60,904 nt of DNA from an archaeon (GTDB taxonomy: Archaea; Nanobdellota; Nanobdellia; Woesearchaeales; GW2011-AR9): assembly GCA_030704845.1 (NCBI GenBank), contig JAUYKZ010000019.1:1-60904 (forward strand), given 5' to 3'. A program made the position numbers and the translations under genes. Positions 15,529-23,924 of this stretch are shown in pieces; positions within the stretch are counted from its first letter, which is position 1; the number at the start of each line of letters is the position of its first letter. Below the pieces are notes generated by a model. The model worked only from the letters and a program-made list of their open reading frames with translations, searched no databases and was not told where the DNA came from.

Positions 15529-16974
15529 TCATGCTCTTAACCGGAACATGTTTGAATATGCTTTTCCTTTCTTTCCTTTTCCTTTTGCGTAACTTACAAT
15601 TACCCTAGGAAGACTGAACGTACCTAATATATTTAATTTCGCTCTTACTTTATACGTTATCAACCTATGCTCATGTGCATCAAGTTCTGCTAATGCCCAA
15701 GTTACTTTTGTACCTGTTTGCAGATGTCTTATTTCTTGTGGCCTTAATGAACCAAGATCTAAACTTCTTTGAACATTTGCAATTGCCGGAACAGTGTCAA
15801 TAATTTCAACATGTTTAAGCGGCTTCAGAGTTCTGTTGTGAATCTCTAATGTAACTTTGATTTCAGATAACCCCGCATCATTACTACTGCTTCGGGTTGC
15901 TGTTTTAATAACTATGATTGGCGATTTTACTGAATAATAAAATATTAAAAGGGCTAGGATGATAATTGCTAGATATAATGGAATCCGGTAATTTACAACT
16001 GCATTAAATGTTTTTTCTTCACCAGGCCCAAGAGATAATTCCCAAACCAAACCAGACACATCTCCGACTTCACCGTGTTTTGCTTCATCTCCTTTTGCAA
16101 ATATTTTCTCCCACCAATGAAGAGGAAGAACTGCTTCCTGTGTATTTCTTACGTTCCCATTATTCTCAACTGTAACGCTCATAAATTTTTTAAGAAATAT
16201 TGTTTCTTCAGAATTGATAGATACATCAAATTCAGGTAGAAGAGATAATACTTCAACTTTCTTTTCTACAATTTTAATTACTTCTCCATCAATTTCAAAT
16301 ACAAAGAATAGTTTATACTCTTTCGGTTGTTGATGTAAACTTGGAATTACCGAGAAATCAATCGTCTTTTTACCTAACGGTTCTAAATCAACTTGAACTT
16401 CCTTATTAAACTCGTTCATCTCACTTTCAATTCTAACAACCATCTCAGTTAAATCTCTTCTATTTTTATTTTCAATTTGTAATTTAATTGGAACCGTATC
16501 GGTTGGTTTAAAACGATCAACCATGTCAACTGAAACTTTTAATGTTGGCACATATCTTTGAGAATTTTCTGGACGAAGATAAATTTTAAGATTTAAAGAA
16601 TAATGATCTCCTTGATCTCCTTCAATGATTACAGGAAGATTATAAATTCCGGGAGTAAATTCTTCTAAGGCTCTTGCAAAGATAGCGGTGGTATATGTCC
16701 CACTTGGAGCAATAGTAATTATTCTATCGCTTAATGGTGATGTTGAAACTGACCATCCGCCCATTGCCTGTTGAGTAAAAATGGTATATCTTTGAGTTTT
16801 ATCTTCATTGTTATTAATAGTTAAAGAAAATCCAGCATCTTCATAAGGATGAACTTCATTTTGAATTGTAGTTAATTGAACTGACGGTTCCTCTGCTGAA
16901 ATCACTAAAGAACTAAATACTGCAGTTAATAGTACAGCTAATAATAAGAGTAAATTCCACCTCACGCGGCCCAC
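15529..16974 (-). CDS. Secreted NEW3-like repeat protein with membrane anchor
   Basis: The 481-residue protein has a signal peptide (about 6-26). Beta-sandwich domains of the NEW3/CARDB kind follow (about 30-330: TLKVSVDMVDRFKPTDTVPIKLQIENKNR). A membrane helix lies at about 335-353 (LYLAIIILALLIFYYS). The C-terminal 125 residues again look like a beta domain (VTLEIHNRTLKPLKHVEIIDTVP). The start is GTG; a second GTG three codons later has the better-spaced AAGGTGG and may be used. It faces away from the three paralogous membrane proteins and may belong to the same surface machinery. Function unknown. Confidence 0.78.
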   Translation of the reverse strand: MGRVRWNLLLLLAVLLTAVFSSLVISAEEPSVQLTTIQNEVHPYEDAGFSLTINNNEDKTQRYTIFTQQAMGGWSVSTSPLSDRIITIAPSGTYTTAIFARALEEFTPGIYNLPVIIEGDQGDHYSLNLKIYLRPENSQRYVPTLKVSVDMVDRFKPTDTVPIKLQIENKNRRDLTEMVVRIESEMNEFNKEVQVDLEPLGKKTIDFSVIPSLHQQPKEYKLFFVFEIDGEVIKIVEKKVEVLSLLPEFDVSINSEETIFLKKFMSVTVENNGNVRNTQEAVLPLHWWEKIFAKGDEAKHGEVGDVSGLVWELSLGPGEEKTFNAVVNYRIPLYLAIIILALLIFYYSVKSPIIVIKTATRSSSNDAGLSEIKVTLEIHNRTLKPLKHVEIIDTVPAIANVQRSLDLGSLRPQEIRHLQTGTKVTWALAELDAHEHRLITYKVRAKLNILGTFSLPRVIVSYAKGKGKKGKAYSNMFRLRA

Positions 16975-17179
16975 CTTCCTAAATTATCGAACCCAAGCTT
17001 GTATTTAAAGGCTTCTATTCTCTATTAGAATGTTTCTATGACGCTTAATTACCACATTACATTTTAACGTAGAAAAATTTACAAATAAATATTCAAATGG
17101 TTTATCTTTGGTAATTGTGTTACATTTTTTACTTTCCATACCTGGTTATTTACGCTGATTGACCGTGATTATTAGAAAA

Positions 17180-17191
17180 CATTTATATACT
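17180..17191 (+). promoter_or_regulatory. Promoter of the three-paralog membrane operon
   Basis: CATTTATATACTAATC is a good TATA box about 48 bp before the ATG at 17233. The rest of the 258-bp gap (16975-17232) holds a weak inverted repeat AATTACC..GGTAATT (about 17050-17125) and no ORF I can support. Confidence 0.55.
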
Positions 17192-17232
17192 AATCTTTTT
17201 TCTTAATACCTATAAAAACGAGGCGATAATAG

Positions 17233-17799
17233 ATGGTTGAACAGAGCGGATTCCGGAATGTTATAGATTTTTTAGTTACAGTTGGTGTCTATGATGTTAT
17301 TTTACCGTTCTTATTAGTATTCACAATTATTTTTGCTATCCTTGAGAAAACTAAGATTCTTGGTGTTGAGAAGGATAAAGATGGAAGACAATGGACTAAA
17401 AAGAATCTTAATGCTGTCTTTGCTTTCGTATCAGCTTTCCTGGTAGTTGCTTCGGTTAGGCTTGTTGGAGCAATCAATGAAATCATGGCTAATGTGGTAT
17501 TGTTAGTCCTTCTCGGTGTTTGTTTCTTAATGTTAGTTGGAGTTTTCTATGGTGACAAAGAATTTACTCTCGAGAATCATAAGAAATGGCTTGCTTTCTT
17601 TATCATAATTATGTTTACAAGTATCGTTGCAATATTCTTGAATGCACTAGACTGGCTACAATTCATATTTGCGTTATTCGTAAACTTTGATATCGAAATC
17701 GTTGGAGCAATATTATTCTTTTTGATAATTATTGGATTTATCGTATTTATTACCTGGGACACAGGACCAAAAAAACCAAGCGGAGATAGACCGAATTAA
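17233..17799 (+). CDS. Multi-pass membrane protein, paralog 1 of 3
   Basis: The 188-residue protein has about five membrane helices and a short polar C terminus (TGPKKPSGDRPN). The N-terminal block VYDVILPFLLVFTIIFAILEKTKIL is repeated with variation in the next two genes, so the three are tandem paralogs. No catalytic motif is visible. It is the first gene of a tight three-gene operon (gaps 15 and 7 nt). Its neighbours are SepF, coiled-coil proteins and a pilus ATPase, which suggests membrane components of a cell-surface machine; this is inferred only from context. Confidence 0.82.
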   Translation: MVEQSGFRNVIDFLVTVGVYDVILPFLLVFTIIFAILEKTKILGVEKDKDGRQWTKKNLNAVFAFVSAFLVVASVRLVGAINEIMANVVLLVLLGVCFLMLVGVFYGDKEFTLENHKKWLAFFIIIMFTSIVAIFLNALDWLQFIFALFVNFDIEIVGAILFFLIIIGFIVFITWDTGPKKPSGDRPN

Positions 17800-17814
17800 A
17801 AGGAGGACATAATC

Positions 17815-18393
17815 ATGGCAATTGACTTTACAAACTTAGTAAGAATCTTTGATGCATACGGAATTACGGAGTTCTTACTTCCGTTCTTCTTGATATTTAC
17901 AATACTTTATGCTGTATTAGCAAAAATAAAATTATTTGAAGGAAATAACAAATTTCCAGTAATCCTCGCCACAGTATTATCTTTTTTGGTTATTATCCCC
18001 CACATCACGGGAAATTATCCAGCTGGCTATGATCCAATAGATGTGATCAATCAAACTTTACCTAGCATAGCTTTATTTGCAATTGGAGCTATTTTCCTAT
18101 TTATTCTTCTTGGTGTTTTCATCCCAGAAGGAACTTATCCAGAATGGCTTATAAAAACTACCGTATTCGCAGTGGTAGCATTTGTAATTTATGTATTCGG
18201 TTCATCATTAGGCTGGTGGTCAGACCCAAGCAATACATTCTCATGGTGGACAGATGAATTAAGTGAATTATTACTCATCTTAGGTGTCTTCGGATTGATT
18301 GGATGGTTTATCACTAAATCCTCGCCACCAACAGGTCAACCTCCACCAAAAGGCTTTTTGAAAGATGCTTTAGCTTGGTTAGGTACAAAATAA
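17815..18393 (+). CDS. Multi-pass membrane protein, paralog 2 of 3
   Basis: The 192-residue protein has about five membrane helices. It begins with a block that aligns with paralog 1 (FDAYGITEFLLPFFLIFTILYAVLAKIKLF). Between helices there is an unusual Trp-rich loop (GWWSDPSNTFSWWTDE, about residues 127-142), likely at the membrane surface. A strong AAAGGAGG ribosome site lies 8 nt before the ATG. The C terminus is a Pro-rich tail and short helix. Function unknown. Confidence 0.82.
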   Translation: MAIDFTNLVRIFDAYGITEFLLPFFLIFTILYAVLAKIKLFEGNNKFPVILATVLSFLVIIPHITGNYPAGYDPIDVINQTLPSIALFAIGAIFLFILLGVFIPEGTYPEWLIKTTVFAVVAFVIYVFGSSLGWWSDPSNTFSWWTDELSELLLILGVFGLIGWFITKSSPPTGQPPPKGFLKDALAWLGTK

Positions 18394-18400
18394 TTAAACA

Positions 18401-18973
18401 ATGGCAACCATACTCGATGTAAGTTTACTGAACACGGTAGGAATAATATTTCCAATCTTGATAGTTTGGGCTGTAACCTGGGCCATATTAAGAAAAACAA
18501 AATGGTTAGGAAATGCTCCAGCTATCGATGCAGTGATTGCATCTGCAGTATCGTTAATTGTTTTAATCAGTCCAAAACTGGTTCATTTTCTTAACTTCAT
18601 CATACCTTGGTTTGCAGTTGCCATTATCTTTTTCATTCTTTTGCTGTTGGTATTCAGAATCTTTGGAGCCGAAGAAAAAGATTTTGCCAACGCTGTGAGA
18701 AATAGTTCCGCTTTAATGTGGACTCTTATCGCAATGGGATTACTTATTTTAACTGCTGGAATCTTTAGCACCGTTGGCCAAGATTTCACCAATCTTGCAT
18801 TTGACAGCACAGCTCCAGTTGAAAGTACCACAACCGGAGGAGTTGCTACAAGTAGTTTTGACACTAACATCGCAAATATTCTTGTCAATCCTAAAATATT
18901 AGGCGTAATGATTGTCTTTGCAATTTTAGTATTTGCTGTGGCTCTTCTTACTGGAAGCGATATACCTAAATAG
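18401..18973 (+). CDS. Multi-pass membrane protein, paralog 3 of 3
   Basis: The 190-residue protein has four to five membrane helices. Its N-terminal block (LNTVGIIFPILIVWAVTWAILRKTKWLG) aligns with the two preceding genes. A Ser/Thr-rich loop (APVESTTTGGVATSSFDT, about 130-147) lies before the last helix. It starts 7 nt after paralog 2 ends, so translation is probably coupled. A T-rich terminator follows directly. Function unknown. Confidence 0.82.
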   Translation: MATILDVSLLNTVGIIFPILIVWAVTWAILRKTKWLGNAPAIDAVIASAVSLIVLISPKLVHFLNFIIPWFAVAIIFFILLLLVFRIFGAEEKDFANAVRNSSALMWTLIAMGLLILTAGIFSTVGQDFTNLAFDSTAPVESTTTGGVATSSFDTNIANILVNPKILGVMIVFAILVFAVALLTGSDIPK

Positions 18974-18988
18974 ATATTTTTTTTGATT
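18974..18988 (+). terminator. T-rich terminator of the three-paralog operon
   Basis: ATATTTTTTTTGATT follows immediately after the stop codon, typical of archaeal poly-T termination. Confidence 0.5.
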
Positions 18989-18995
18989 ACTTTAC

Positions 18996-19028
18996 GCCGG
19001 GTCTTATACCCCGAAGCTCTGCTTCGAT
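18996..19028. repeat. Small palindromic element with ATACCCC core
   Basis: GGGTCTTATACCCCGAAGC followed by TCT and GCTTCG forms a perfect 6-bp stem (CGAAGC/GCTTCG at 19012-19026). The word GGGTC(N)2-3ATACCCC recurs inside the insert at 7173-7316, suggesting a shared dispersed element. Confidence 0.4.
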
Positions 19029-19074
19029 TTGGTTTTTGATTAAATTTATATATTCTTTCTAACTACAATAATCC

Positions 19075-19338
19075 ATGACACGACATCCCAGATATGTTGA
19101 AGGATTTGAAGGTTCATTGGAACAATTAGCTAACGCCGTAGGAAATATGACTTACGACCAGACGGCATCTTTCATAGAAAAACTTGCTGATGATATCAAA
19201 CGACAAGCTGATGCAGATTCTGCGAGAGGCAGAATAAAACTTGCTTCAGAATTATATGCTACTGCTGAAAGACTTTACAAAGCAAAAGAAACAATGGTTT
19301 TAGCTTGGGAGATTTGCAAACCTTATATGAACAATTAA
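19075..19338 (+). CDS. Small helical hypothetical protein (87 aa)
   Basis: A wholly helical, soluble protein: EGSLEQLANAVGNMTYDQTASFIEKLADDIKRQADADSARGRIKLASELYATAERLYKAKETMVLAWEICKPY. The pattern of small residues suggests a compact helical bundle. A TATA-like TAAATTTATATATTC lies about 27 bp upstream of the ATG, giving a leaderless message. It ends one base before the convergent coiled-coil gene. I do not recognise a named family. Confidence 0.75.
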   Translation: MTRHPRYVEGFEGSLEQLANAVGNMTYDQTASFIEKLADDIKRQADADSARGRIKLASELYATAERLYKAKETMVLAWEICKPYMNN

Positions 19339-19339
19339 T

Positions 19340-19951
19340 CTACTTCTTCTTTTTTGCGCTTTCCGTAAGCCTAGAGAACTCTTTAACATTGTCAACAAAT
19401 TCAGGTATGACATCTTTGAAAACTTTACCAACAGCCTTTAATTCAGTTCCTACATCTCTCATTCGACCGTCGTAATCTTCTAATTTACCTAGAACTCCTT
19501 GATAAAGAACTTTAAAATCTTCTTTCAATGTATCAAAATCATGCTGAAGTTTTAATTGTCTTTCTTCGATTTTATTTTTCCATTCGATGATTTTTTTAAC
19601 TTCATTAATTAATTCATCCCATTTCTCGTCAATCATCTGTTCGGTAATTTCTTCTATTCTCTCGTAAAGATTACCATCTTGTGCTGATTGTTGTCTTGGT
19701 GAAGACATTGAAGAAGCTGGCATAGAATAATCTTCAACTGGCATCTCAGCACCATAAGACATATCATCGCCATAACCTGGAGCAGGTGGAGGCATTGGAT
19801 TATCTAAATCAGAAATTGCTTGCTGGACATGTTCTTCTGGATGTCCTCGTCGAGATAACTCTCCCGTAATCATCGGATCTGAAAGCCCGCGTTGCCTTAA
19901 TTGTTGAACATCTTCATGAAGTGGAGTTTGTTGTTGTGAAAATAATGCCAT
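19340..19951 (-). CDS. Coiled-coil protein with N-terminal UBA-like helices
   Basis: The 203-residue protein starts with a small helical domain (LHEDVQQLRQRGLSDPMITGELSRRGHPEEHVQQAISDL, about 11-50) like those that sense helix ends. A Pro/Met/Ser-rich linker follows (about 51-90), then a long coiled coil (about 92-200). With the next minus-strand coiled-coil protein and the ATPase at 20783, it may be a cytoplasmic accessory of a pilus-like system, in the way FlaC-E are for the archaellum. This is inference from layout only. Its upstream region is filled by a two-hairpin element. Confidence 0.72.
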   Translation of the reverse strand: MALFSQQQTPLHEDVQQLRQRGLSDPMITGELSRRGHPEEHVQQAISDLDNPMPPPAPGYGDDMSYGAEMPVEDYSMPASSMSSPRQQSAQDGNLYERIEEITEQMIDEKWDELINEVKKIIEWKNKIEERQLKLQHDFDTLKEDFKVLYQGVLGKLEDYDGRMRDVGTELKAVGKVFKDVIPEFVDNVKEFSRLTESAKKKK

Positions 19952-19969
19952 TTGATCACCTGTTTTATA

Positions 19970-20057
19970 ATAAAAATCCTTAAATTTCTATTCAAAATCA
20001 AAGGATTTTGGTATATACCAAAGGATTAGTTCGAAACCTAATTCCTTTTAGTATATT
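19970..20057. repeat. Two-hairpin TATA element (U3)
   Basis: The unit lies between TATA (19966-19969) and AGTATAT. The first hairpin has arms AAAATCCTT/AAGGATTTT, the junction is GGTATATACC, and the second hairpin has arms AAAGGATTAG/CTAATTCCTTT with loop TTCGAAAC. The architecture matches the units at 23503 and 60795 but the arm sequences differ. It sits directly upstream of the coiled-coil gene at 19951, where it could affect the promoter. Confidence 0.65.
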
Positions 20058-20098
20058 ATTCTAAATATTTAAAGATTAATAAATCTTTACCTTGTTTC

Positions 20099-20221
20099 GG
20101 CTAATATGAAACCTTCTTTATCTTTTGTATTAGCGCCCTGTCGGAGACGAGGCGGGTACTCGTAAGAGTACGATATCCGCCGTGCTCTAATACAAAGATT
20201 ATTGAGGGTTTCATATTAGCC
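20099..20221. mobile_element. MITE-like palindrome with 15-bp inverted ends and 9-bp target duplication
   Basis: The ends are perfect inverted repeats, GGCTAATATGAAACC and its complement, with a second nested pair (TTTGTATTAG/CTAATACAAA) and a central hairpin GTACTC-GTAA-GAGTAC. The direct repeat CCTTGTTTC flanks it at 20090-20098 and 20222-20230. Removing the element and one repeat restores a TAA stop directly after the Arg codon of the neighbouring coiled-coil gene. No transposase is encoded, so movement would need one supplied in trans. Confidence 0.85.
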
Positions 20222-20626
20222 CCTTGTTTCCGGAGTAATTGTGCTAGTTTTTCTAACCTCTCGTTCTTGTAATTTTGCTTCAATGACTTTATCTAAATCT
20301 TGCCTAGTTACAAAATTCATTGGATTCCAGAAATCAACATATTTACGAAGGGTCATAACTTCTTCAATACCCGCAGTTTTCTTTAATTCTTTGATTATTA
20401 AATCCATTTTTTGGAGTGTCATCTCTTGGTCATGTTTAGCATTAACTAAATCTTCAGTAAGAGTTTTCACTTCTTTCTTTAAATCATTATTTTTTCTGAT
20501 TGAATCATTCTTTAAGACCGTAACTTCTCGCAGAAGATTATTTACTTTTCCTTCTAAAGCTTTAACCCAGACATATAGTCGTGCATCAGAAAATCCTGAA
20601 GGATCCGAAGGTGGTTCGTTTGTCAT
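20216..20626 (-). CDS. Coiled-coil protein near the pilus ATPase
   Basis: The 136-residue protein has an N-terminal acidic/Pro segment, a continuous coiled coil (about 15-95), then a short conserved-looking block VDFWNPMNFVTRQDLDKVIEAKL (about 98-120). That block loosely recalls archaellum accessory proteins, but not well enough to name it. The last residue (Gly) and the stop codon are contributed by the inserted MITE-like element; the ancestral protein would have ended at ...TPETR. It is divergent from the ATPase gene, sharing a 156-bp promoter region with two copies of GAAAATATAATAAA. Confidence 0.72.
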   Translation of the reverse strand: MTNEPPSDPSGFSDARLYVWVKALEGKVNNLLREVTVLKNDSIRKNNDLKKEVKTLTEDLVNAKHDQEMTLQKMDLIIKELKKTAGIEEVMTLRKYVDFWNPMNFVTRQDLDKVIEAKLQEREVRKTSTITPETRG

Positions 20627-20782
20627 AATTGATGTAAGAGAATGAAAATATAATAAAGTTATGTTAGTCTTTAATAGTAGTTAGTATCATTCTCAGATCA
20701 TTTTCATCTCAAATTCAGATTGATTATACTAAAACCACAGAAAATATAATAAACCCTCTTCCTCTTCATCGTAAAGAAAAAG

Positions 20783-23077
20783 ATGATAGATGATATAAAA
20801 GCCTGTTTTGAGTACGAGACTTACCATGAAGGAGAAAATAAAATCCTGAAAGTTTCCATGGAACATTGTAATTTTCCTCCATCCATTGAATATAGTGAGA
20901 TCTGCATGGGGAAGCTGATAGATATCCTTGAACGTAATTCAGGTATAAACATCATAATTCTTACCCAACTGAGAGAATATGAATATGATTTCTCACAAGT
21001 TTCTTTGTTAATTGAATTAACTGCACTTTACAGAAAATTAACTCGCGAAGAAAGAAAATATCATTCTCAACTTATTGTTGACCCTAACCATGAACGGTAT
21101 ATCAAAGGTTCTTATGCTGAATTTCAGAAAATTATTTCTAAAACATTGAAAGAAGATCCATTTGCAGCTTTTGTAGAATTAAAACGATTCCATAGAAGAG
21201 AAAAAACAAAACTCAACATTATCAACGATCAACGACATTCAATGACTCAACAGATGTTTGTAAGAATTGTTGAAAACATCCTTGAACAAATTGAACGATT
21301 AAAAATCATAAATCTACTTTTACCTCATGCAGATAAATATGAAGTTGGTTCCAGAGATTTATACGGCAACATTTTCCATCCAACAACTAGACCTGATTTC
21401 ATGTATACTAAACTCGTTACAGAATTCCCTGACGGAAATTTGCAAGATAGTTACATTTTCAAATCTGGGCAAGATGACTGTGAAGTAAACATTTTCCAAT
21501 TTGAAGGAAATATTCGAACATTATACCACTTAATTCCTCCCGAATTTTTATTTGAAGAAGATTTATATCAATTATTAGATGATGCGAAAAGAATTTTATC
21601 TGAACATAAACCTACCCAAGAAGAATTTGTTAACCCTGAAAGAATGCGGGAAGTATTTCTTAACATCGGTAAAGATTTGTTAAATGATTTGATTCAACAT
21701 AAAAATCTTAACGTAAGCGAGGAGATGGTAGATCAATTAGCTCAAGCTCTCTTAAGATACACGGTTGGTTTTGGAATTATTGAACTCCTGTTAGCCGATC
21801 CGAAAGTTCAGGACGTAAACATTAATTCACCAAACGGAGAACTTCCAATTTTCATTGTCCATCAAGATTATGGTGATTGTTACACTAATGTTTTCCCGAC
21901 ACGGTTAGAAGTTGAAAGTTGGGCTACTAAATTACGTTTGATATCCGGAAGACCGTTAGATGAAGCTAACCCCATCCTTGATACCGAATTAAAAGTTACC
22001 GGATTTAGTTCAAGAGTTTCCGCGTTAACTGCTCCCCTTAGTCCTTTAGGTCTCTCCTTTTCATTCAGAAGACATCGTGATTATCCTTGGACATTTCCAT
22101 TATACATGCAAAAAAATATTGGTTATATGAATTCTCTTGCTGCCGGATTGTTAAGTTTTCTTCTTGACAATAACGCAACTATTCTCATTGCCGGAACAAG
22201 AAGTAGCGGTAAAAGCAGTTTATTAGGTAGTTTCCTCGTAGAGTTATCTCGTAGAACTAGAATAATTACTTTAGAAGATACTTTTGAATTGCCACAGGAA
22301 TCTTTACGTAGATTGGGATACAATTTAGAATCATTAAAAGTTGCTTCGGCTTTATCTTCACCTGGATCTGAAGTTGATCCATCCATTGGAATCCGTTCAA
22401 CTCTTCGTCTTGGAGATTCCGCAATCTTTGTGGGAGAAGTTAGAAGTAAGGAAGCTATCGCTTTATTTGAAGCAATGAGAGTAGGTGCAGCTGCTAACGT
22501 TGTTTCCGGAACAATTCACGCCGATTCTCCTTATGGAGTATATGATAGGGTGGTTAACGATATTGGAGTTCCTAAAACTTCATTTAAAGCAATCGATATT
22601 ATTGTCACAACTAACCCGGTCATTTCCGGTTTAAAGAAATATAAACGAGTTTTAAGAATTACCGAAGTTCGGAAAGAATGGGAAAATGATCCGTTACAGG
22701 AAAAAGCATTCGTTGATTTAATGGTATATAATCCGAAAACCGATCAGTTAGAATTCAGTGACGAATTAATTAACGGAAATTCTGACATCCTTAAACGGAT
22801 GGCTAGCCGAATTAAAGAATTTGCTGGAGATTGGGATGCCATCTGGGATAACATCAATTTGCGTAGTAATTATAAACAAGCGATTGTCGATTCTTGTCTG
22901 GAAGCCGGAATGAAAAATTTACTTGAGGCCGATTTTATCGTGCAAGCTAACGATCAATTTCATCTAATTTCAGATAAAATTAAAAATCGGGAAGGTAAAC
23001 TTAACAGTGAAAGAATTCTTTTCGAGTTTAAAGAATGGTTACAGAAAGAAATTAGAAAGAGAAAAACTGAAATTTAA
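20783..23077 (+). CDS. Type II/IV secretion or archaeal pilus assembly ATPase (TadA/FlaI-like)
   Basis: Hexameric ATPase that powers extension of archaeal pili or protein export. The 764-residue protein has a long N-terminal domain (about 1-330) and a GspE/VirB11 core. The Walker A AGTRSSGKSS is near 470-480, the Asp box LEDTFELPQ near 500, the Walker B-like AIFVGEVRS near 549-557, and the His-box region VSGTIHADSPYG near 573-584. A C-terminal extension of about 130 residues follows the core. A FlaJ/TadC-type membrane partner is encoded at 34303, not next to it. The leader appears short. Confidence 0.93.
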   Translation: MIDDIKACFEYETYHEGENKILKVSMEHCNFPPSIEYSEICMGKLIDILERNSGINIIILTQLREYEYDFSQVSLLIELTALYRKLTREERKYHSQLIVDPNHERYIKGSYAEFQKIISKTLKEDPFAAFVELKRFHRREKTKLNIINDQRHSMTQQMFVRIVENILEQIERLKIINLLLPHADKYEVGSRDLYGNIFHPTTRPDFMYTKLVTEFPDGNLQDSYIFKSGQDDCEVNIFQFEGNIRTLYHLIPPEFLFEEDLYQLLDDAKRILSEHKPTQEEFVNPERMREVFLNIGKDLLNDLIQHKNLNVSEEMVDQLAQALLRYTVGFGIIELLLADPKVQDVNINSPNGELPIFIVHQDYGDCYTNVFPTRLEVESWATKLRLISGRPLDEANPILDTELKVTGFSSRVSALTAPLSPLGLSFSFRRHRDYPWTFPLYMQKNIGYMNSLAAGLLSFLLDNNATILIAGTRSSGKSSLLGSFLVELSRRTRIITLEDTFELPQESLRRLGYNLESLKVASALSSPGSEVDPSIGIRSTLRLGDSAIFVGEVRSKEAIALFEAMRVGAAANVVSGTIHADSPYGVYDRVVNDIGVPKTSFKAIDIIVTTNPVISGLKKYKRVLRITEVRKEWENDPLQEKAFVDLMVYNPKTDQLEFSDELINGNSDILKRMASRIKEFAGDWDAIWDNINLRSNYKQAIVDSCLEAGMKNLLEADFIVQANDQFHLISDKIKNREGKLNSERILFEFKEWLQKEIRKRKTEI

Positions 23078-23807
23078 TTACACCTCTCGCAAATAATACC
23101 CATAATACATTACTAAACTTATCGCTTTAGTCATATCATCTGCGGCACCCTTCGAATGCGGAATCGAATCAATCATCTGGTCTCTCACTCGACCACGACG
23201 AGAATATAACCCAGATAACGCTAAATCATGTAGGTGATGAGGACGCAACGTTGATAACAATCGATTTTGAGGATATAATTTTATAGTTTCAATAAAATCA
23301 ACTCTTTCCTTTTCTAATTGCTCTATAGCTTTAGTAAAATCAGCCTCTGCTTTTTCTAATTCACCTATAGCAAATAAGACGCATCCTCGACCGTTATAAC
23401 TTTCCCAGTTAGTTCCATCAATTCTGATAGCTCTAACAAAATCATTTAATGACTTATCATATCGCCCTTGTAAAGCTTTAGTGTTTGCTCTATTGTGATA
23501 TACTAAAATGCGTTAGATTTCGAATATATTAACGCATTTTATATATATAAAGTGCCAAAAATAAGTTCGAAAGCTTTGGCACTTTAGTATATATTACCCA
23601 ATCAGTTTTATCCAATTTTAATGCATTTGCATAATCCCTTAAAGCTTCATCATATCTGCCTAGAAAAGTAAAAACATTTCCCCGACCGATTAATCTATCT
23701 AGAGATTTCTGAGTCAGACTCATTGCAGTCATATCACATCTCAGTTCATCTACTTCTGATTCAAAAAGATTAAGTTGCAATTCTAGATTGGTTTTAAATA
23801 TGGTCAT
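23078..23807 (-). pseudogene. TPR-repeat protein interrupted by a two-hairpin element
   Basis: The N-terminal part (23594-23807) encodes TPR units ending ...LDKTDWVIY. The same protein resumes at about 23500 with YHNRANTKALQGRYDKSLNDF and runs to a stop at 23078. A 91-bp insertion separates them, adding stops and shifting the frame (91 is not a multiple of 3). Without it one continuous protein of about 213 residues with three or four tetratricopeptide repeats is restored. TPR proteins are protein-binding scaffolds. The N-terminal 92-residue fragment could still be translated. Confidence 0.8.
23503..23593. mobile_element. Two-hairpin TATA element (U1) inserted in the TPR gene
   Basis: A 91-bp insertion directly after TATA (23499-23502) that ends in GTATATA. 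The first hairpin has arms AAAATGCGTTA/TTAACGCATTTT. A TATATATA junction follows, then the second hairpin AAAGTGCCAAA/TTTGGCACTTT with AAGTTCGAAA in its loop. Deleting the 91 bp restores the TPR reading frame exactly, so the boundaries are known. It encodes no protein. Confidence 0.85.
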
Positions 23808-23924
23808 TTTAACTGAGAATCAAATCGGCTTTTATAAATTCTATCTCCGTTTTTTTAAATATTTAATAGATAGTATTAAATCAGAATAACAACCTTTTTA
23901 TAACACCTCTTCTAAAAGCAAATA

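Noticed and set aside
20101-20283. 60-aa ORF
   Set aside because: It lies mostly in the MITE-like palindrome and overlaps the coiled-coil gene in another frame.
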